From positions 2,392,501-2,456,500 of the forward strand of contig NZ_CP116902.1 of assembly GCF_028471905.1 (NCBI RefSeq): DNA of 64,000 bases. The letters are read 5' to 3'. The notes beneath the pieces were generated by a model. That model saw only the letters and a list, made by a program, of their open reading frames with translations. It did no database searches and was not told the origin of the DNA. This document shows positions 8,277 to 16,884 of the stretch, piece after piece; position 1 is the stretch's first letter, and each line of letters opens with the position of its first letter. The translations under genes were made by a program, and so were the position numbers. The stretch is from Aneurinibacillus uraniidurans. Its GTDB lineage: Bacteria > Bacillota > Bacilli > Aneurinibacillales > Aneurinibacillaceae.

Positions 8277-8561
8277 CTAAAAATTTTTTGAGAGCGGTTG
8301 CCACGGATGAATTTTTGCGTTAAATATTTTTTCAACCACAGCCGGGTCGTTGGTAGCTAAATTTGTAGCTTCTTCTACATCTTTCACTTCTAAAATGACG
8401 ATACCTCCGGAATGATCCATAAAAGGTCCACCAGCTAAGACCTTTCCTTCCTGCTTGTATTTGAGCCAATATTCTTTATGTAGATCTAAATCTTGTTCCC
8501 AAATCGGCTTCCCTTCTTGCCAACTTTCCCCTTGCGTAAAGTAAATCACAAAAAATTCCAT
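8277..8561 (-). CDS. YciI family protein
   Basis: 94 residues, matching the length and layout of YCII-domain proteins, small dimeric alpha+beta barrels with a conserved His-Asp pair: MEFFVIYFTQG, LHKEYWLKYKQEGKVLAGGPF (His near residue 28), DHSGGIVILEV and ATNDPAVVEKIFNAKIHPW. AGAGGGGATTGT precedes the ATG at 8561. Biochemical function of the family is poorly defined; some members are dehydrochlorinase-like or fused to sigma factors. It stands alone, convergent with the dehydrogenase gene. Confidence 0.88.
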   Translation of the reverse strand: MEFFVIYFTQGESWQEGKPIWEQDLDLHKEYWLKYKQEGKVLAGGPFMDHSGGIVILEVKDVEEATNLATNDPAVVEKIFNAKIHPWQPLSKNF

Positions 8562-8700
8562 TACAATCCCCTCTTTTACTTAGGATTTGATAAAACTTTT
8601 TATTTTTCATACTCTATCAAAACTTTCCTACATTTTTCAATATTTATCAAGTATTATCATAATCTAAGTTATATCATTTGAAGTGATAGGTATATATCTT

Positions 8701-9153
8701 TTACAGCTCTTGGGCAAGGCGTATCATATCACAGCACACAATTCCATTCTCCACAATTTCTTCATTGTAATGCCTGATAAAAAAGTCTCTGTCGACCCCA
8801 GTTATTCGAAAGCCACTTTTTTGGTAAAGAGCTAGCTGCCCTATACTTGAATTTCCTGTTCCGATTTCAATGGTTTTGTATCCTTGTGACTTAGCATACG
8901 TAATAGCGTGATGTATGAGATGCTTGCCTATTCCTTTTCCTTGAAAGCTTTCCATAACGGATATATTTACAATTTCAGCTGTTCCTAGTCTTGTTGGGAG
9001 CAGAATGTATACTCCTACGATTTGGTCATCCACTTTGGAAACAAAGCATTTTCCCCGATGGATATACTTTTTAACCATTTCCTCCGATGGGTCAGCTTGA
9101 AGCAGCAGCTGCATTGGAAAAGCATCTCCTAAATGTAACGGTTCGATTTTCAT
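8701..9153 (-). CDS. GNAT family N-acetyltransferase
   Basis: 150 residues with the GNAT acetyl-CoA site Q-G-K-G-I-G-K (FQGKGIGKHLIHHAITYAK, about residues 70-88), preceded by the beta4 strand IVNISVMESF and followed by IEIGTGNSSIGQLALYQKSGF and the DRDFFIRHY segment often seen in YvbK-type members. It probably acetylates a small molecule or antibiotic-like amine; the acceptor is unknown. TGTAAAAGATATATACC flanks its stop, with no clear terminator. The start at 9153 is supported by AAGGAGTGTAGT upstream. Confidence 0.88.
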   Translation of the reverse strand: MKIEPLHLGDAFPMQLLLQADPSEEMVKKYIHRGKCFVSKVDDQIVGVYILLPTRLGTAEIVNISVMESFQGKGIGKHLIHHAITYAKSQGYKTIEIGTGNSSIGQLALYQKSGFRITGVDRDFFIRHYNEEIVENGIVCCDMIRLAQEL

Positions 9154-9312
9154 ACTACACTCCTTATATGTCCAGTTTTATGGCCCTTTGCACTTTATCC
9201 CTGTATTTATGATTATATCGATTGTTTAACTTGTAGTATCCTTCATCGTTCCTGTGCAACTTGTTTTATACCGATAACGTATATATACCAGGTTAAGGAA
9301 AAGGGGGGAAAT

Positions 9313-9570
9313 ATGACGTTAAAGAAAAAACTAAGCATTGTTCAAATGATAATAGCTGTCGTTGTCGTAGCTATGGCTACCATAAACATTATATCTAGCC
9401 CGGAACACAATTACATACCAAACGAGCTTCTGCAGTTGTTTCTTGGGTTATCCATGACAATACAGGGCATTATGCTAATGATAAAGAAAGGGGAAAAATG
9501 GCTCATCGCATTGTCTTTCGTAGCTGCAGCGTTTTGTTTTTACGTTTCATTGACGACATTTTTTACATAG
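9313..9570 (+). CDS. DUF3953-like small membrane protein
   Basis: 85 residues with three hydrophobic segments (MIIAVVVVAMATINII, LLQLFLGLSMTIQGIMLM, WLIALSFVAAAFCFYVSL) separated by short polar turns, the pattern of DUF3953 (YczI-type) proteins. GGGGGGAAAT precedes ATG 9313. Function is unknown; it is an integral membrane protein by sequence alone. Confidence 0.7.
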   Translation: MTLKKKLSIVQMIIAVVVVAMATINIISSPEHNYIPNELLQLFLGLSMTIQGIMLMIKKGEKWLIALSFVAAAFCFYVSLTTFFT

Positions 9571-9589
9571 GGTAAAGAAAATATCACCA

Positions 9590-9783
9590 AACTGAGCAGG
9601 AATTGAAAGCGGATGGTGTCGAGCAAGGGATTTCGCCCGAGGAAGTAGCTGAGCTTTCGCGCTATCGAGAACAATCCGTTTTACATTATGCCTGATCCCG
9701 ACTACAGGCAAGCTGTGCAACAACGAATGGACGATATTTTAAAGCAGCAAAACCCGATATTCGTCATCCCTGATTCCATTTGA
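9590..9783 (+). pseudogene. Frameshifted remnant of an unknown soluble protein
   Basis: Two reading frames look coding. One reads EVAELSRYREQ and then a +/-1 shifted frame reads NNPFYIMPDPDYRQAVQQRM up to a stop after FVIPDSI. The changeover near 9670 suggests a single-base indel. No start codon with a ribosome-binding site is visible. The parent family is not recognised. Confidence 0.4.
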
Positions 9784-9855
9784 TTTATTTTCTTTGTTGT
9801 TTGCCATTTACTACTCCCCTGTTCATGGTAAAATATTCTTGAGGTGCAAGAACAG

Positions 9856-9897
9856 AGAATCCCTCTCCGGATGGACGTCCAGAGAGGGAATTTTGTT
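9856..9897 (+). terminator. Hairpin terminator
   Basis: AATCCCTCTC..GAGAGGGAATTTTGTTTT, stem plus U-rich tail, located before the 9939 gene. Confidence 0.65.
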
Positions 9898-9938
9898 TTA
9901 CTAAAGGAGTATCTACATACTATAGGGAGGCATGTATT

Positions 9939-10157
9939 ATGGATTTATTTCGATCTGGAAAACAGATTTTCGCCCAAATAAAACTCGAATCAAAACAACG
10001 TTTAGCTGAGACCCTTTCAACAACACTCGAAGAGATTAAAGAACAAAATCCAAAATACGATGTTGAACTCATTCAAGTTGTAAAAGAAGAAAAGAAAAAA
10101 TACACGCTCATTATGAACCTCAGCTCGAAATATGGAAAAGGTAGGCCTATGCGGTAG
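9939..10157 (+). CDS. Small hypothetical protein, 72 aa
   Basis: ATG 9939 is preceded by TAGGGAGGCATGTATT. The product is hydrophilic, lysine- and glutamate-rich and predicted mostly helical, starting MDLFRSGKQIFAQIKLESK and containing TTLEEIKEQNPKYDVEL. Not recognised. It ends well before a strong terminator at 10231, so it forms a single-gene unit. Confidence 0.6.
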   Translation: MDLFRSGKQIFAQIKLESKQRLAETLSTTLEEIKEQNPKYDVELIQVVKEEKKKYTLIMNLSSKYGKGRPMR

Positions 10158-10230
10158 CGCAATTTTCTTTATAAAATAGCAGCGATAGGTTTTTCTCCGC
10201 TTAAATTACTCTGTTGGACTTTTACACTTT

Positions 10231-10270
10231 AGGAAGCAAGATTGCGCCCCTTTCTTGCTTCCTCTTTTTT
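10231..10270 (+). terminator. Rho-independent terminator
   Basis: GGAAGCAAG / CTTGCTTCC stem followed by TCTTTTTTG. Confidence 0.88.
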
Positions 10271-10534
10271 GTTCACTTACTCTGTATATCTTAACTACAT
10301 CACCCTTGTGCCATGCTTCACTTTGATCTATACCCTTCTTGTATAGGGAAATTGTATGCTTGGATTAGTCAAGTGTTCTGGCATTTTTTTGCAAACGAGT
10401 ATATTCTTTTGTTTTTTCGGCATCCTAAAAAATAATCTAAAAAAAGGAGTATGCCTTGATTTATAAAAAGTGAACATCTGTAATTCTGCACACAAAAAAG
10501 TCTTACTACCTGATCAAGACATAGGTGAAATTCA

Positions 10535-11248
10535 ATGAAATGGATATTTTCCGTTTTACTTGTTGGAGTAATGCTGAGCTTTTACCCGTCACCCACGTTT
10601 GCTGAAAAAGAAATTTACATTAACTTGTGGCACAGAACGCTGGAACTACAGGAAAATGGAAAAACAATAAAAGCTTACCGGATCAATCCTGATATAAAAA
10701 CCGCAAACACACTAAAATTCCAAGAAAATAAAAATTCAATAAAGCGTTATCGTATCGGCTCTGGCACAAAGGATACACCATCTCCTGTAGGTATTTTTAA
10801 AATTATTAATAAAAAAAAGAATTGGTATGATGGCTTCGGCCCTAGGTGGATGGAGCTTAGTGTTCCATGGGGAACTTTTGGCATCCACGGCACCAACAAG
10901 CCGCATTCAATTGGTGGATATGTGAGTGAAGGCTGTATTCGCATGCATGATAAACAAGTCGAAGAGCTTTACGAGCTTGTTAGCGTAGGCACAAAGGTTA
11001 CAATCGATGGCCCTTTAACGGGACACCCGGATGTAAATTATCGCATCCTAGTCTGTGGATCAAGAGGGGCACTTGTGAAGATGGTCCAACACCATCTTCA
11101 AGCAGCAGGATATTATAAAGGGGCATGCAATGGTAAATTTAACCATGAGACAGAAAAAGCTGTTACCCTTTACCAAAAAGATCATGGACTTCCTATCACA
11201 GCGCAGATTCATTACGAGGACTTGCTTTACATGGGAATAATTGAATAG
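10535..11248 (+). CDS. L,D-transpeptidase with C-terminal peptidoglycan-binding domain
   Basis: 237 residues. An N-terminal signal peptide (KWIFSVLLVGVMLSFYPSPTFA) is followed by a YkuD L,D-transpeptidase domain (about residues 25-175) and a PG_binding_1 repeat (about 180-237, LVKMVQHHLQAAGYYKG ... AVTLYQKDHGL). The active-site signature is complete: FGIHGTNKPHSIGG, then SEGCIRMHDKQVEELY with the catalytic Cys. Such enzymes form 3-3 cross-links or attach proteins to peptidoglycan outside the membrane, and in spore formers several act on the cortex. ATG 10535 follows AGGTGAAATTCA. The order of catalytic then binding domain is the reverse of B. subtilis YkuD, which has LysM first. Confidence 0.92.
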   Translation: MKWIFSVLLVGVMLSFYPSPTFAEKEIYINLWHRTLELQENGKTIKAYRINPDIKTANTLKFQENKNSIKRYRIGSGTKDTPSPVGIFKIINKKKNWYDGFGPRWMELSVPWGTFGIHGTNKPHSIGGYVSEGCIRMHDKQVEELYELVSVGTKVTIDGPLTGHPDVNYRILVCGSRGALVKMVQHHLQAAGYYKGACNGKFNHETEKAVTLYQKDHGLPITAQIHYEDLLYMGIIE

Positions 11249-11305
11249 CAGTTAAAATCTTTTGTGCGGTCTCACCATTTACCTGAACCTGTCTCTTAAG
11301 TGGAC

Positions 11306-11347
11306 TTTGTCCTGGGAACCATTTCACAAGCTCCTAGGACAAAGTTA
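11306..11347. terminator. Long hairpin between convergent genes
   Basis: ACTTTGTCCT.GGA..TCC.AGGACAAAGT pairs over about 14 bases; it lies between the transpeptidase and the methyltransferase. The T-run is poor, so the terminator call is moderate. Confidence 0.5.
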
Positions 11348-11419
11348 GCTTCTACTACCTCATAAGCTTTCTCGTTAGTTAATGTGTATATATAGTTTTG
11401 TGCCTTATCATAGCTTCGT

Positions 11420-12004
11420 TTACTTCTTAAAGATCATAAGTTGACCTTTTCCCACGGAAACAATCAAAGAATCATGGGCTTCAGAACTTCTAATAACGTT
11501 AATAAATTCCTCAACCTCTTCCCGATGAGAATTTACGTTATCTACGACTAGTAAAGACTTATCTTTAAGAATTCTATTCAAGTCTTCCCACCAATTCATA
11601 TATTGCTTTCGATCAGAATCCAAAAAAATAAAATCAAACGTCCCATCCGCTTGTTCCTTGATAAATTCCCCTGCATCTCCCTTATGTAAGGTAATCGTAC
11701 TCTCCAATCCAGCTTTTCTAAAGTTATCTAATGCCATTGCTGCCTTATTATCATCAAATTCCAGCGTAGTTACATGCCCTTTTACATCTAAAAAATTCTG
11801 AGCTAACCATATTGTTGAGTATCCATTAGAAGTACCTACTTCTAAAATATTAGTAGCTTTACTGCTCTTAATTAAAATAGACAGGAATTCTCCTGTATCT
11901 TTGGTTATATTTTTCATTCTTAATGCACTGTCATTCGTATTGGAATCGTTATATATTCCGAAAGATTCTAGCTCATTCAACAACATCTCGATATTTTTTT
12001 GCAT
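11420..12004 (-). CDS. O-methyltransferase-like SAM-dependent methyltransferase
   Basis: 194 residues of the class I methyltransferase_3/24 type. SAM motif I is ILEVGTSNGYSTIWLA (about 53-68), motif II acidic end TTLEFDD, then the TFDFIFLDSDRKQY metal/substrate strand and LLVVDNVNSHREEVEEF. The DSDR and DN acids are those used as divalent metal ligands in catechol-type O-methyltransferases, so an O-methyl transfer to a hydroxylated small molecule is likely. The acceptor is unknown. GGAGGAAAAGCA precedes the ATG at 12004. It is followed by the secreted YcdB-like gene upstream on the same strand, 51 bases away. Confidence 0.88.
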   Translation of the reverse strand: MQKNIEMLLNELESFGIYNDSNTNDSALRMKNITKDTGEFLSILIKSSKATNILEVGTSNGYSTIWLAQNFLDVKGHVTTLEFDDNKAAMALDNFRKAGLESTITLHKGDAGEFIKEQADGTFDFIFLDSDRKQYMNWWEDLNRILKDKSLLVVDNVNSHREEVEEFINVIRSSEAHDSLIVSVGKGQLMIFKK

Positions 12005-12055
12005 TGCTTTTCCTCCGGCATTACATTTTGATTTTCAATTTAATTCTACATATAG

Positions 12056-13762
12056 CTATTCCTCATCATTCCACTCAATCGGTATCTTCACATAGTTTCC
12101 CGTAAATGCATCAACATAATCAGCTGCATTTTCAGAATCCTCCCACGTGTACGTGAGAATTGGCGCAGGCCCCTGCTGTTCAAAATAGGACGGCCATATG
12201 TATTGCAGTTTTAGCTTTTTGTTTTGCAGGAAAGATTCGACTGCTTTTTCTTTTGATACAATCCCCTGTGGTACAGGAAGAGAGAGTGCCTCTTTTTGCG
12301 GATCAAGCGAGAAATGACTGATTTTTCCCGTTGCTGAATCAACGGTTACTGTGTGCAAACGGTCTCTGACAGGAATGCCTTCATAGCATTCTAAGAACAT
12401 GAAATGGTAATCTGGTTGTTTGTCTTTTACATGTATAGGGACTTTTTCTTTATCAACCCATGCTGGAGGTTGTTCCGGTTCAAAGGTAACATGTTGTACC
12501 GCTAGCTCTTTGGCTGTAGGTCCGGCATATTTTTCAATAAATGCAAGCGCCGTTGTAAATGCTTCTTCTTTACTGACCGTTGCTGGATGACTATTTTCGC
12601 TGCTTATATCAAGGGCTGCATATGTAATCCATCCACTTGCTTTTTCGCCGCTAGCACTAATGTTGATGCCTTTGTCATTTGTCCAGGAATAATTAACGTA
12701 TGAATCTTGTCCTTCTCCAGAAACAGGTGGATCATCACGTTTTTGCAATTGCATCTGGCTAAAGTCAACATCTAATGCTTTGCTTATTACCTCCGCTGCT
12801 TCTTTTTCTGAACGAGCGACTAGTTTATGTCCTTGCGGATGGATTTGCACCACTTTCCACGGATCGGAAAAGAAAGATGCTGGTTTACTTTCCTCCCCTG
12901 TCATAACGCTAATCAGCTTACCGGTTTGAGCGTCGAAAAACCCGTAATTTCGTAGATGGTATTGTAATACCTGCTTGGTTTCTTTCATTTCGTTCGGGCG
13001 ACCGTCATATTTTTCAGGTTGCTTTTCCATGTACTGGAGATAAAGACTATCCGCAGTAATGAGCTGCTTTTTCATATCCTCAGCAGAGCGAATATGGGCA
13101 GTGGTTGGAACAGCTATATTTTTTAGATTAGGTGGATTGTACTCAAATTTTACAATACGTCCTGCACCGTCTACTTCTATACGAAGGAATTCACGACTGT
13201 AAACGGGAATATTGTTGAGAACAAGCGGGAATTCAACTTGGCGTTCTGCCCAGGTAGTTGGATTTTGGTCTTTGTCGTACATTGTAGATAAGCTGCTCCC
13301 ATTTGAGGTAGATTCACCAAATTGTTTTCGCCCTTCAGCACCCAGCCAGCTGACAAGGAACTGCTCTGCTTTCTCTTTCGCCAATATGGTAGACGGTTTT
13401 TTCTTGGAGGCCCATTCCTTGATTTTAATCTCAAATGAACGAAGCTCCCCTGTTTTCATATCGAAAGTCAGATATGCACTAGAGCCAATCTCTCCCTCCT
13501 TAGAATCGTCTGCAAGCGCGATGCAAAAAATTTTGCTAGTCCCATCTATACTACTCGCCTGAATATGCAATTGTTTAAAGGCAGGCTGCAGTACGAAAAG
13601 TTTATCCATCGTTTTTTGAACCGCTGGTGGAATTGGAACTCTTTCAGGAGTAGCGGTTCCTTGTTCGATAGCAGTCGGTGTGTTCCCTTGCTCTGCAGCC
13701 AGAACCGTTCCTGTCGGAAGCAGCGTGGCTGTCAGAAGAAGTGCGGTGAGTGACCGTTTCAT
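12056..13762 (-). CDS. Secreted YcdB/YcdC-domain (PepSY-like) protein
   Basis: 568 residues. A cleavable signal peptide (MKRSLTALLLTATLLPTGTVLAA) is followed by repeated PepSY/YcdB-type modules, each with a helix of the pattern KEKAEQFLVSWLG, KEEAFTTALAFIEKYAG or KEKAVESFLQNKK and a following W-x-x-R/W strand, ending TYTWEDSENAADYVDAFTG. Proteins of this type are exported in Bacillales and are often linked to spore germination (YPEB-like) or protease inhibition, but the exact role is undefined. AAAGGAGGAATACA precedes the ATG at 13762. A 51-base gap separates it from the downstream methyltransferase, so co-transcription is possible. Confidence 0.85.
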   Translation of the reverse strand: MKRSLTALLLTATLLPTGTVLAAEQGNTPTAIEQGTATPERVPIPPAVQKTMDKLFVLQPAFKQLHIQASSIDGTSKIFCIALADDSKEGEIGSSAYLTFDMKTGELRSFEIKIKEWASKKKPSTILAKEKAEQFLVSWLGAEGRKQFGESTSNGSSLSTMYDKDQNPTTWAERQVEFPLVLNNIPVYSREFLRIEVDGAGRIVKFEYNPPNLKNIAVPTTAHIRSAEDMKKQLITADSLYLQYMEKQPEKYDGRPNEMKETKQVLQYHLRNYGFFDAQTGKLISVMTGEESKPASFFSDPWKVVQIHPQGHKLVARSEKEAAEVISKALDVDFSQMQLQKRDDPPVSGEGQDSYVNYSWTNDKGINISASGEKASGWITYAALDISSENSHPATVSKEEAFTTALAFIEKYAGPTAKELAVQHVTFEPEQPPAWVDKEKVPIHVKDKQPDYHFMFLECYEGIPVRDRLHTVTVDSATGKISHFSLDPQKEALSLPVPQGIVSKEKAVESFLQNKKLKLQYIWPSYFEQQGPAPILTYTWEDSENAADYVDAFTGNYVKIPIEWNDEE

Positions 13763-13908
13763 TGTATTCCTCCTTTGCTATGTAAAAGTTACAATATATT
13801 ACCATGATACAGATAACTGAAATGATTTCAACAGTATTTTCCAAACTATGTAGCTTTGCATCAGCTGATGCTCATCCGTTTGTTTTTTTACATGAGCGTT
13901 CTGCAAAA

Positions 13909-13935
13909 TAAAAAGCTGCTCCAAAGAGCAGCTTT
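13909..13935. terminator. Terminator between DUF1540 gene and 13762 gene
   Basis: AAAGCTGCTC CAAA GAGCAGCTTT, perfect 10-bp stem. Mainly serves the minus-strand gene ending at 13945. Confidence 0.8.
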
Positions 13936-13944
13936 ATGTTCGTT

Positions 13945-14100
13945 TTACATACCCGACTTAAAGGTTTTACAATCTGTTTCTTCTGTCGTAGATGCTTGCT
14001 TTCCTTGGTGGCTTACCACATAAATCTGATCGGCGCTGCATTTATCGCCTTGCGCCCAGTACGTACAGTTATTTACTTCGCAAAGTACATCTTTTGCCAT
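13945..14100 (-). CDS. DUF1540 domain protein
   Basis: 51 residues from ATG 14100, which has a perfect AAGGAGGTGAATAACC upstream. The cysteine pattern (VLCEVNNCTYWAQGDKCSAD ... ETDCKTF) is that of DUF1540, short metal-binding proteins abundant in spore formers, several of which are sporulation-expressed. It is too short for most ORF thresholds. Its own terminator follows. Function is unknown; a spore or metal-binding role is inference from the family's distribution. Confidence 0.9.
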   Translation of the reverse strand: MAKDVLCEVNNCTYWAQGDKCSADQIYVVSHQGKQASTTEETDCKTFKSGM

Positions 14101-14367
14101 GGTTATTCACCTCCTTCGTGATTTATCATGAACGAATTTCGCTCTATATATTCATTAAGAACGCATAAAAAGCCGTCCCATTCAGAACGACTTGTTCATC
14201 TTACGGATTCAGGATTTTCTACACGATCAATGCCAACTGTTATGATTAACGTTTAGATTCCCCATACCTCTCCACTAAACCTCTTTCCACAAACGGGACT
14301 ATCGGATAGAACTGTCTTTTTATGTTAAAATAAGGAAGTGGATTAAAATGACTGAGGAGAGATAAGC

Positions 14368-14811
14368 TTGTTAACTCCCACTTTTGTTATTGATATTATG
14401 CTCGCTTTTGCAATTGTCTTTATAGCCTTCTTTGTTTTTTTATTCATTCCAAGAAATTATAAAAAAACAGGAATTAGAGTTATGATCGCTATAGTTCTAC
14501 TAGAGATTAGTTTTTTTGCTTTACGCCCGTTTTGGATTGATTATCGTGTAGAAAAAACGAGAGTAGCTGTTAACCAATACTTAGCAAGAAAATACCCTGG
14601 AGAATCATGGACAATAGTACGAGGAGACAAAGATAATCCTCATCACAAAGCATATTTTCTTAATGTAACTTTTCATAACGAAGCAAATTTTACTTATACT
14701 TATTACACAAACACCGACAATGAAGTCAAACAATCAAGCATTAGTTGTCCTGATGGAAAATTTCCGCAAGATGGAAAGCACACAGAGTGGTATCAAGACA
14801 AGCCAAAGTAA
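14368..14811 (+). CDS. Hypothetical membrane-anchored protein
   Basis: 147 residues from a TTG start at 14368 with GAGGAGAGATAAGC upstream. Two N-terminal transmembrane helices (VIDIMLAFAIVFIAFFVFLFI and MIAIVLLEISFFALRPFW) are followed by an extracytoplasmic domain of about 95 residues containing NQYLARKYPGESWTI and a C-terminal SCPDGKFPQDG. The RKYPGESW motif is common in small uncharacterised Bacillus proteins that resemble DUF3139. The assignment to DUF3139 is tentative. Confidence 0.65.
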   Translation: MLTPTFVIDIMLAFAIVFIAFFVFLFIPRNYKKTGIRVMIAIVLLEISFFALRPFWIDYRVEKTRVAVNQYLARKYPGESWTIVRGDKDNPHHKAYFLNVTFHNEANFTYTYYTNTDNEVKQSSISCPDGKFPQDGKHTEWYQDKPK

Positions 14812-14815
14812 TTAT

Positions 14816-14938
14816 TGTGGCTTTACTTTAACAATTCCTGCCACCGACAGAATCGTTCTGCGAAATGTTGTATCTGGCCCGAGTGTTACACTGAGCTCTG
14901 TAGTAATTTCGTATTTCGAATCCGAGCCTTTCTCCTAG
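14816..14938 (-). pseudogene. Decayed alpha/beta-type SASP gene
   Basis: On the minus strand the sequence encodes GSDSKYEITTELSVTLGPDT in one frame and continues, after a one-base shift, as SQNDSVGG before a stop. These match the SASP core of the intact gene at 4218-4433 ([26 protein letters not shown]). The N-terminal third and start codon are missing and an upstream in-frame TAG is present, so this is a degraded paralogue. Confidence 0.8.
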
Positions 14939-15048
14939 TTATTTTTATCAGAAACATCTGTTATAATGTCAATACATGAAATAATCTAAATTATCAACAA
15001 GAAAAAACTTAGACTACATTATCTTGTCCATTCGAAAGGAGGATCCAC

Positions 15049-15249
15049 ATGTTTTTTATCCATATCATCGCTACCCTTATCTGCATTATCAGCGGATTCA
15101 TACTGCTACTTATGGGCTTGTTCCTTTACGGCGTTCCGCTCATGGCGCTAGGTATCTTGCTTTTCGTTGCACTCTATCGTATTTATCCTCGCGAGAAGGT
15201 AGATGACTGTTTTTCAACCATTTCGGGATGTTCTACCTACTGCGACTAA
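15049..15249 (+). CDS. Small membrane protein, 66 aa
   Basis: ATG 15049 has an excellent AAAGGAGGATCCAC upstream. Two hydrophobic helices (FFIHIIATLICIISGFILLL and YGVPLMALGILLFVALY) are followed by a short cytoplasm-like tail rich in Cys and Ser. Not recognised. Its stop is six bases before the ATG of the next gene, so the two are probably translated together. Confidence 0.7.
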   Translation: MFFIHIIATLICIISGFILLLMGLFLYGVPLMALGILLFVALYRIYPREKVDDCFSTISGCSTYCD

Positions 15250-15254
15250 CGGAT

Positions 15255-15596
15255 ATGAAAGATCTCATAATGAAAATCCCTTGCCACCGCAAGCCATCAC
15301 GTTCTTTTTTTATCAACGGAAAACAGATGCCCCTTTGCGCCCGCTGCACCTCGATTTTTCTTGGTTATCTGGCGATTCCATTCCTATTATTCTTCTATCC
15401 AACCATCCCATTGTATGTAGGATTTTTACTGCAAATACCAATGTTGATTGATGGCTTTACTCAATTATATAAGTGGCGTGAAAGCACAAACTGGTTACGC
15501 TTTATCACAGGTATACTCAGCGGAACCGGACAATCTGCTGTGATCGTTTCGATCTCGATGTTCATCGTCAAATGGGTTTTAACTGTGGCCACATAA
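15255..15596 (+). CDS. DUF2085 membrane protein
   Basis: 113 residues from ATG 15255 (an upstream in-frame ATG at 15228 would add nine residues and overlap the previous gene). The DUF2085 signature CHRKPSRSFFINGKQMPLCA with RCTSIFLGYL is complete, followed by three more hydrophobic segments and LIDGFTQL. The conserved His and Cys suggest a metal site in the membrane, but family function is unknown. Neither start has a clear Shine-Dalgarno sequence, which fits coupling to the 15049 gene. Confidence 0.85.
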   Translation: MKDLIMKIPCHRKPSRSFFINGKQMPLCARCTSIFLGYLAIPFLLFFYPTIPLYVGFLLQIPMLIDGFTQLYKWRESTNWLRFITGILSGTGQSAVIVSISMFIVKWVLTVAT

Positions 15597-15664
15597 AAAC
15601 TACTCCCATACTTAGTAAGTAAGCGTAGTATCTTCATTTTTTGAGTTTTGTATAAGAAAAAGAG

Positions 15665-15706
15665 TAAACCTCCTGGATTATCCAAGAGGTTTATGACTGT
15701 TTTTCT
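15665..15706 (+). terminator. Terminator after DUF2085 gene
   Basis: AAACCTC..GAGGTTT stem followed by ATGACTGTTTTTC, similar in layout to the GCCTCCC terminator family at 4140 and 21678. Confidence 0.7.
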
Positions 15707-15726
15707 CCCCTATAATAGTATATTGG

Positions 15727-15891
15727 CTAAATTGAAAATTCTTGATACTTTCCTTTCCTATACTCTTTTAGCCAACGGTAAATCATAAAAGTATTTATTC
15801 CATTTTCCCTGGCTACTTTATTAGCATCTCGTGTTTCTAGTACTCGTTGAATCACTTGTCGTTTAAAAGTTAAAGAGTATGAGTTTCTCAT
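15727..15891 (-). CDS. IS3-type transposase OrfA-like fragment
   Basis: 54 residues from ATG 15891 with AAAGGGGGAAAAC upstream. The product MRNSYSLTFKRQVIQRVLET continues with a second helix (VARENGIN) and a recognition helix ending MIYRWLKEYRKG, the helix-turn-helix start of IS3/IS911 OrfA or related transposases. It stops soon after the HTH, about half the normal OrfA length, and no orfB follows, so it is a truncated relic that may still be translated. Confidence 0.65.
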   Translation of the reverse strand: MRNSYSLTFKRQVIQRVLETRDANKVARENGINTFMIYRWLKEYRKGKYQEFSI

Positions 15892-16278
15892 GTTTTCCCC
15901 CTTTTGACGGCTTATCCATCATGATTTTTAAACAGTAATCATATCTTTCAACGAGCTGTCACTATAAACATAATACATTTAATATAATATTTACCATAAC
16001 AAAATCTGATATTTTCCTCAAATGATTTTAGGATTATATACAATGGACAAAAAGTCCCGGCATATTGACATAATGTTAGGCTCTTTTGATGTTCACTTGG
16101 AAACGTATCTTTTAAAAATGTGGCGAAACACCACTAATACATAAATCAAACAAGCCTGAGGCAGCATCCCGTCTGTATAAGATGCTTCCTCAGGCTTGGC
16201 CTTTAACGATTTTAAAAAAATTATCTCGACTTATGCGTGAGTGTTCCCCCTAAAAATGAACAATCAACACTCATAGCA
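15892..16278. other. Gene-free stretch with one strong hairpin
   Basis: AT-rich and without a supported gene. A long stem GCCTGAGG.AGCATC..GATGCT.CCTCAGGC occupies 16150-16198 and probably ends transcription from one or both flanking genes. Confidence 0.5.
16149..16199. terminator. Strong hairpin, CCTGAGG family
   Basis: About 15 paired bases with one mismatch. Its AAGCCTGA start resembles the dispersed AAAAAGCCTGACATA terminator family seen elsewhere in the window. Confidence 0.6.
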
Positions 16279-16884
16279 TTATTTTGTATTTATAGATTTC
16301 ATAATTTGCTTGGCAACTGGTTTCCATTCTTCCATTTGCTGTTCTTTACAATTAAATGTTACTAGTAACATTTTACCTTCTAGTTCAGTATAAAACATAA
16401 GGTTGTATATTTTTCCATCTGCAGCTGGAGTTAATAGTTCAAGTACTCCAACGTTTTTATTGTTGATTTGCTCCACAGTATCGCTATACCAGGTAGCATT
16501 CGGGTACATAGTAGTGAATAATTTTTTTATTTGATCCTTAGCCTCAGGAATTTGTCCATTGGTTATAGGATTCTGAGTGTGATTCAAAGCAACGTTTACT
16601 GAACCTGACTCATCCGTATAAATTAACGTCGGTCGATTTCCTGACGGATATTTTACCTTAGCCATTTCATCTGACATAATAGTGAACTTCTTAGGCAGCA
16701 GGATTTCGACTTTATCTGAAAGCACTTTCTTTGTTTCAAGTGGTACTGTCGATTTTGCTTCTTGCTGTTCTACCTTTTGTTCTGCTGGTTTAGCAGCACT
16801 TTTTTCCGGCGCATTAGTTTCTTTGTTAGAGCATCCTGTAGCTGTAATAATTATTAACAATGCAAAAATTAACCATGTTTTCAT
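16279..16884 (-). CDS. Putative lipoprotein, PsbP-like
   Basis: 201 residues with a lipoprotein signal (MKTWLIFALLIIITATGCSN, lipobox TATGC, Cys at 18), followed by a charged linker (about 19-55) and a compact alpha+beta domain with LPKKFTIMSDEMAKVKYPSG and YPNATWYSDTVEQINNKNVG, ending AKQIMKSINTK. The domain layout resembles PsbP/DUF1795-like bacterial lipoproteins; this is a fold-level guess. It would sit on the outer face of the membrane. It stands alone. Confidence 0.72.
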   Translation of the reverse strand: MKTWLIFALLIIITATGCSNKETNAPEKSAAKPAEQKVEQQEAKSTVPLETKKVLSDKVEILLPKKFTIMSDEMAKVKYPSGNRPTLIYTDESGSVNVALNHTQNPITNGQIPEAKDQIKKLFTTMYPNATWYSDTVEQINNKNVGVLELLTPAADGKIYNLMFYTELEGKMLLVTFNCKEQQMEEWKPVAKQIMKSINTK

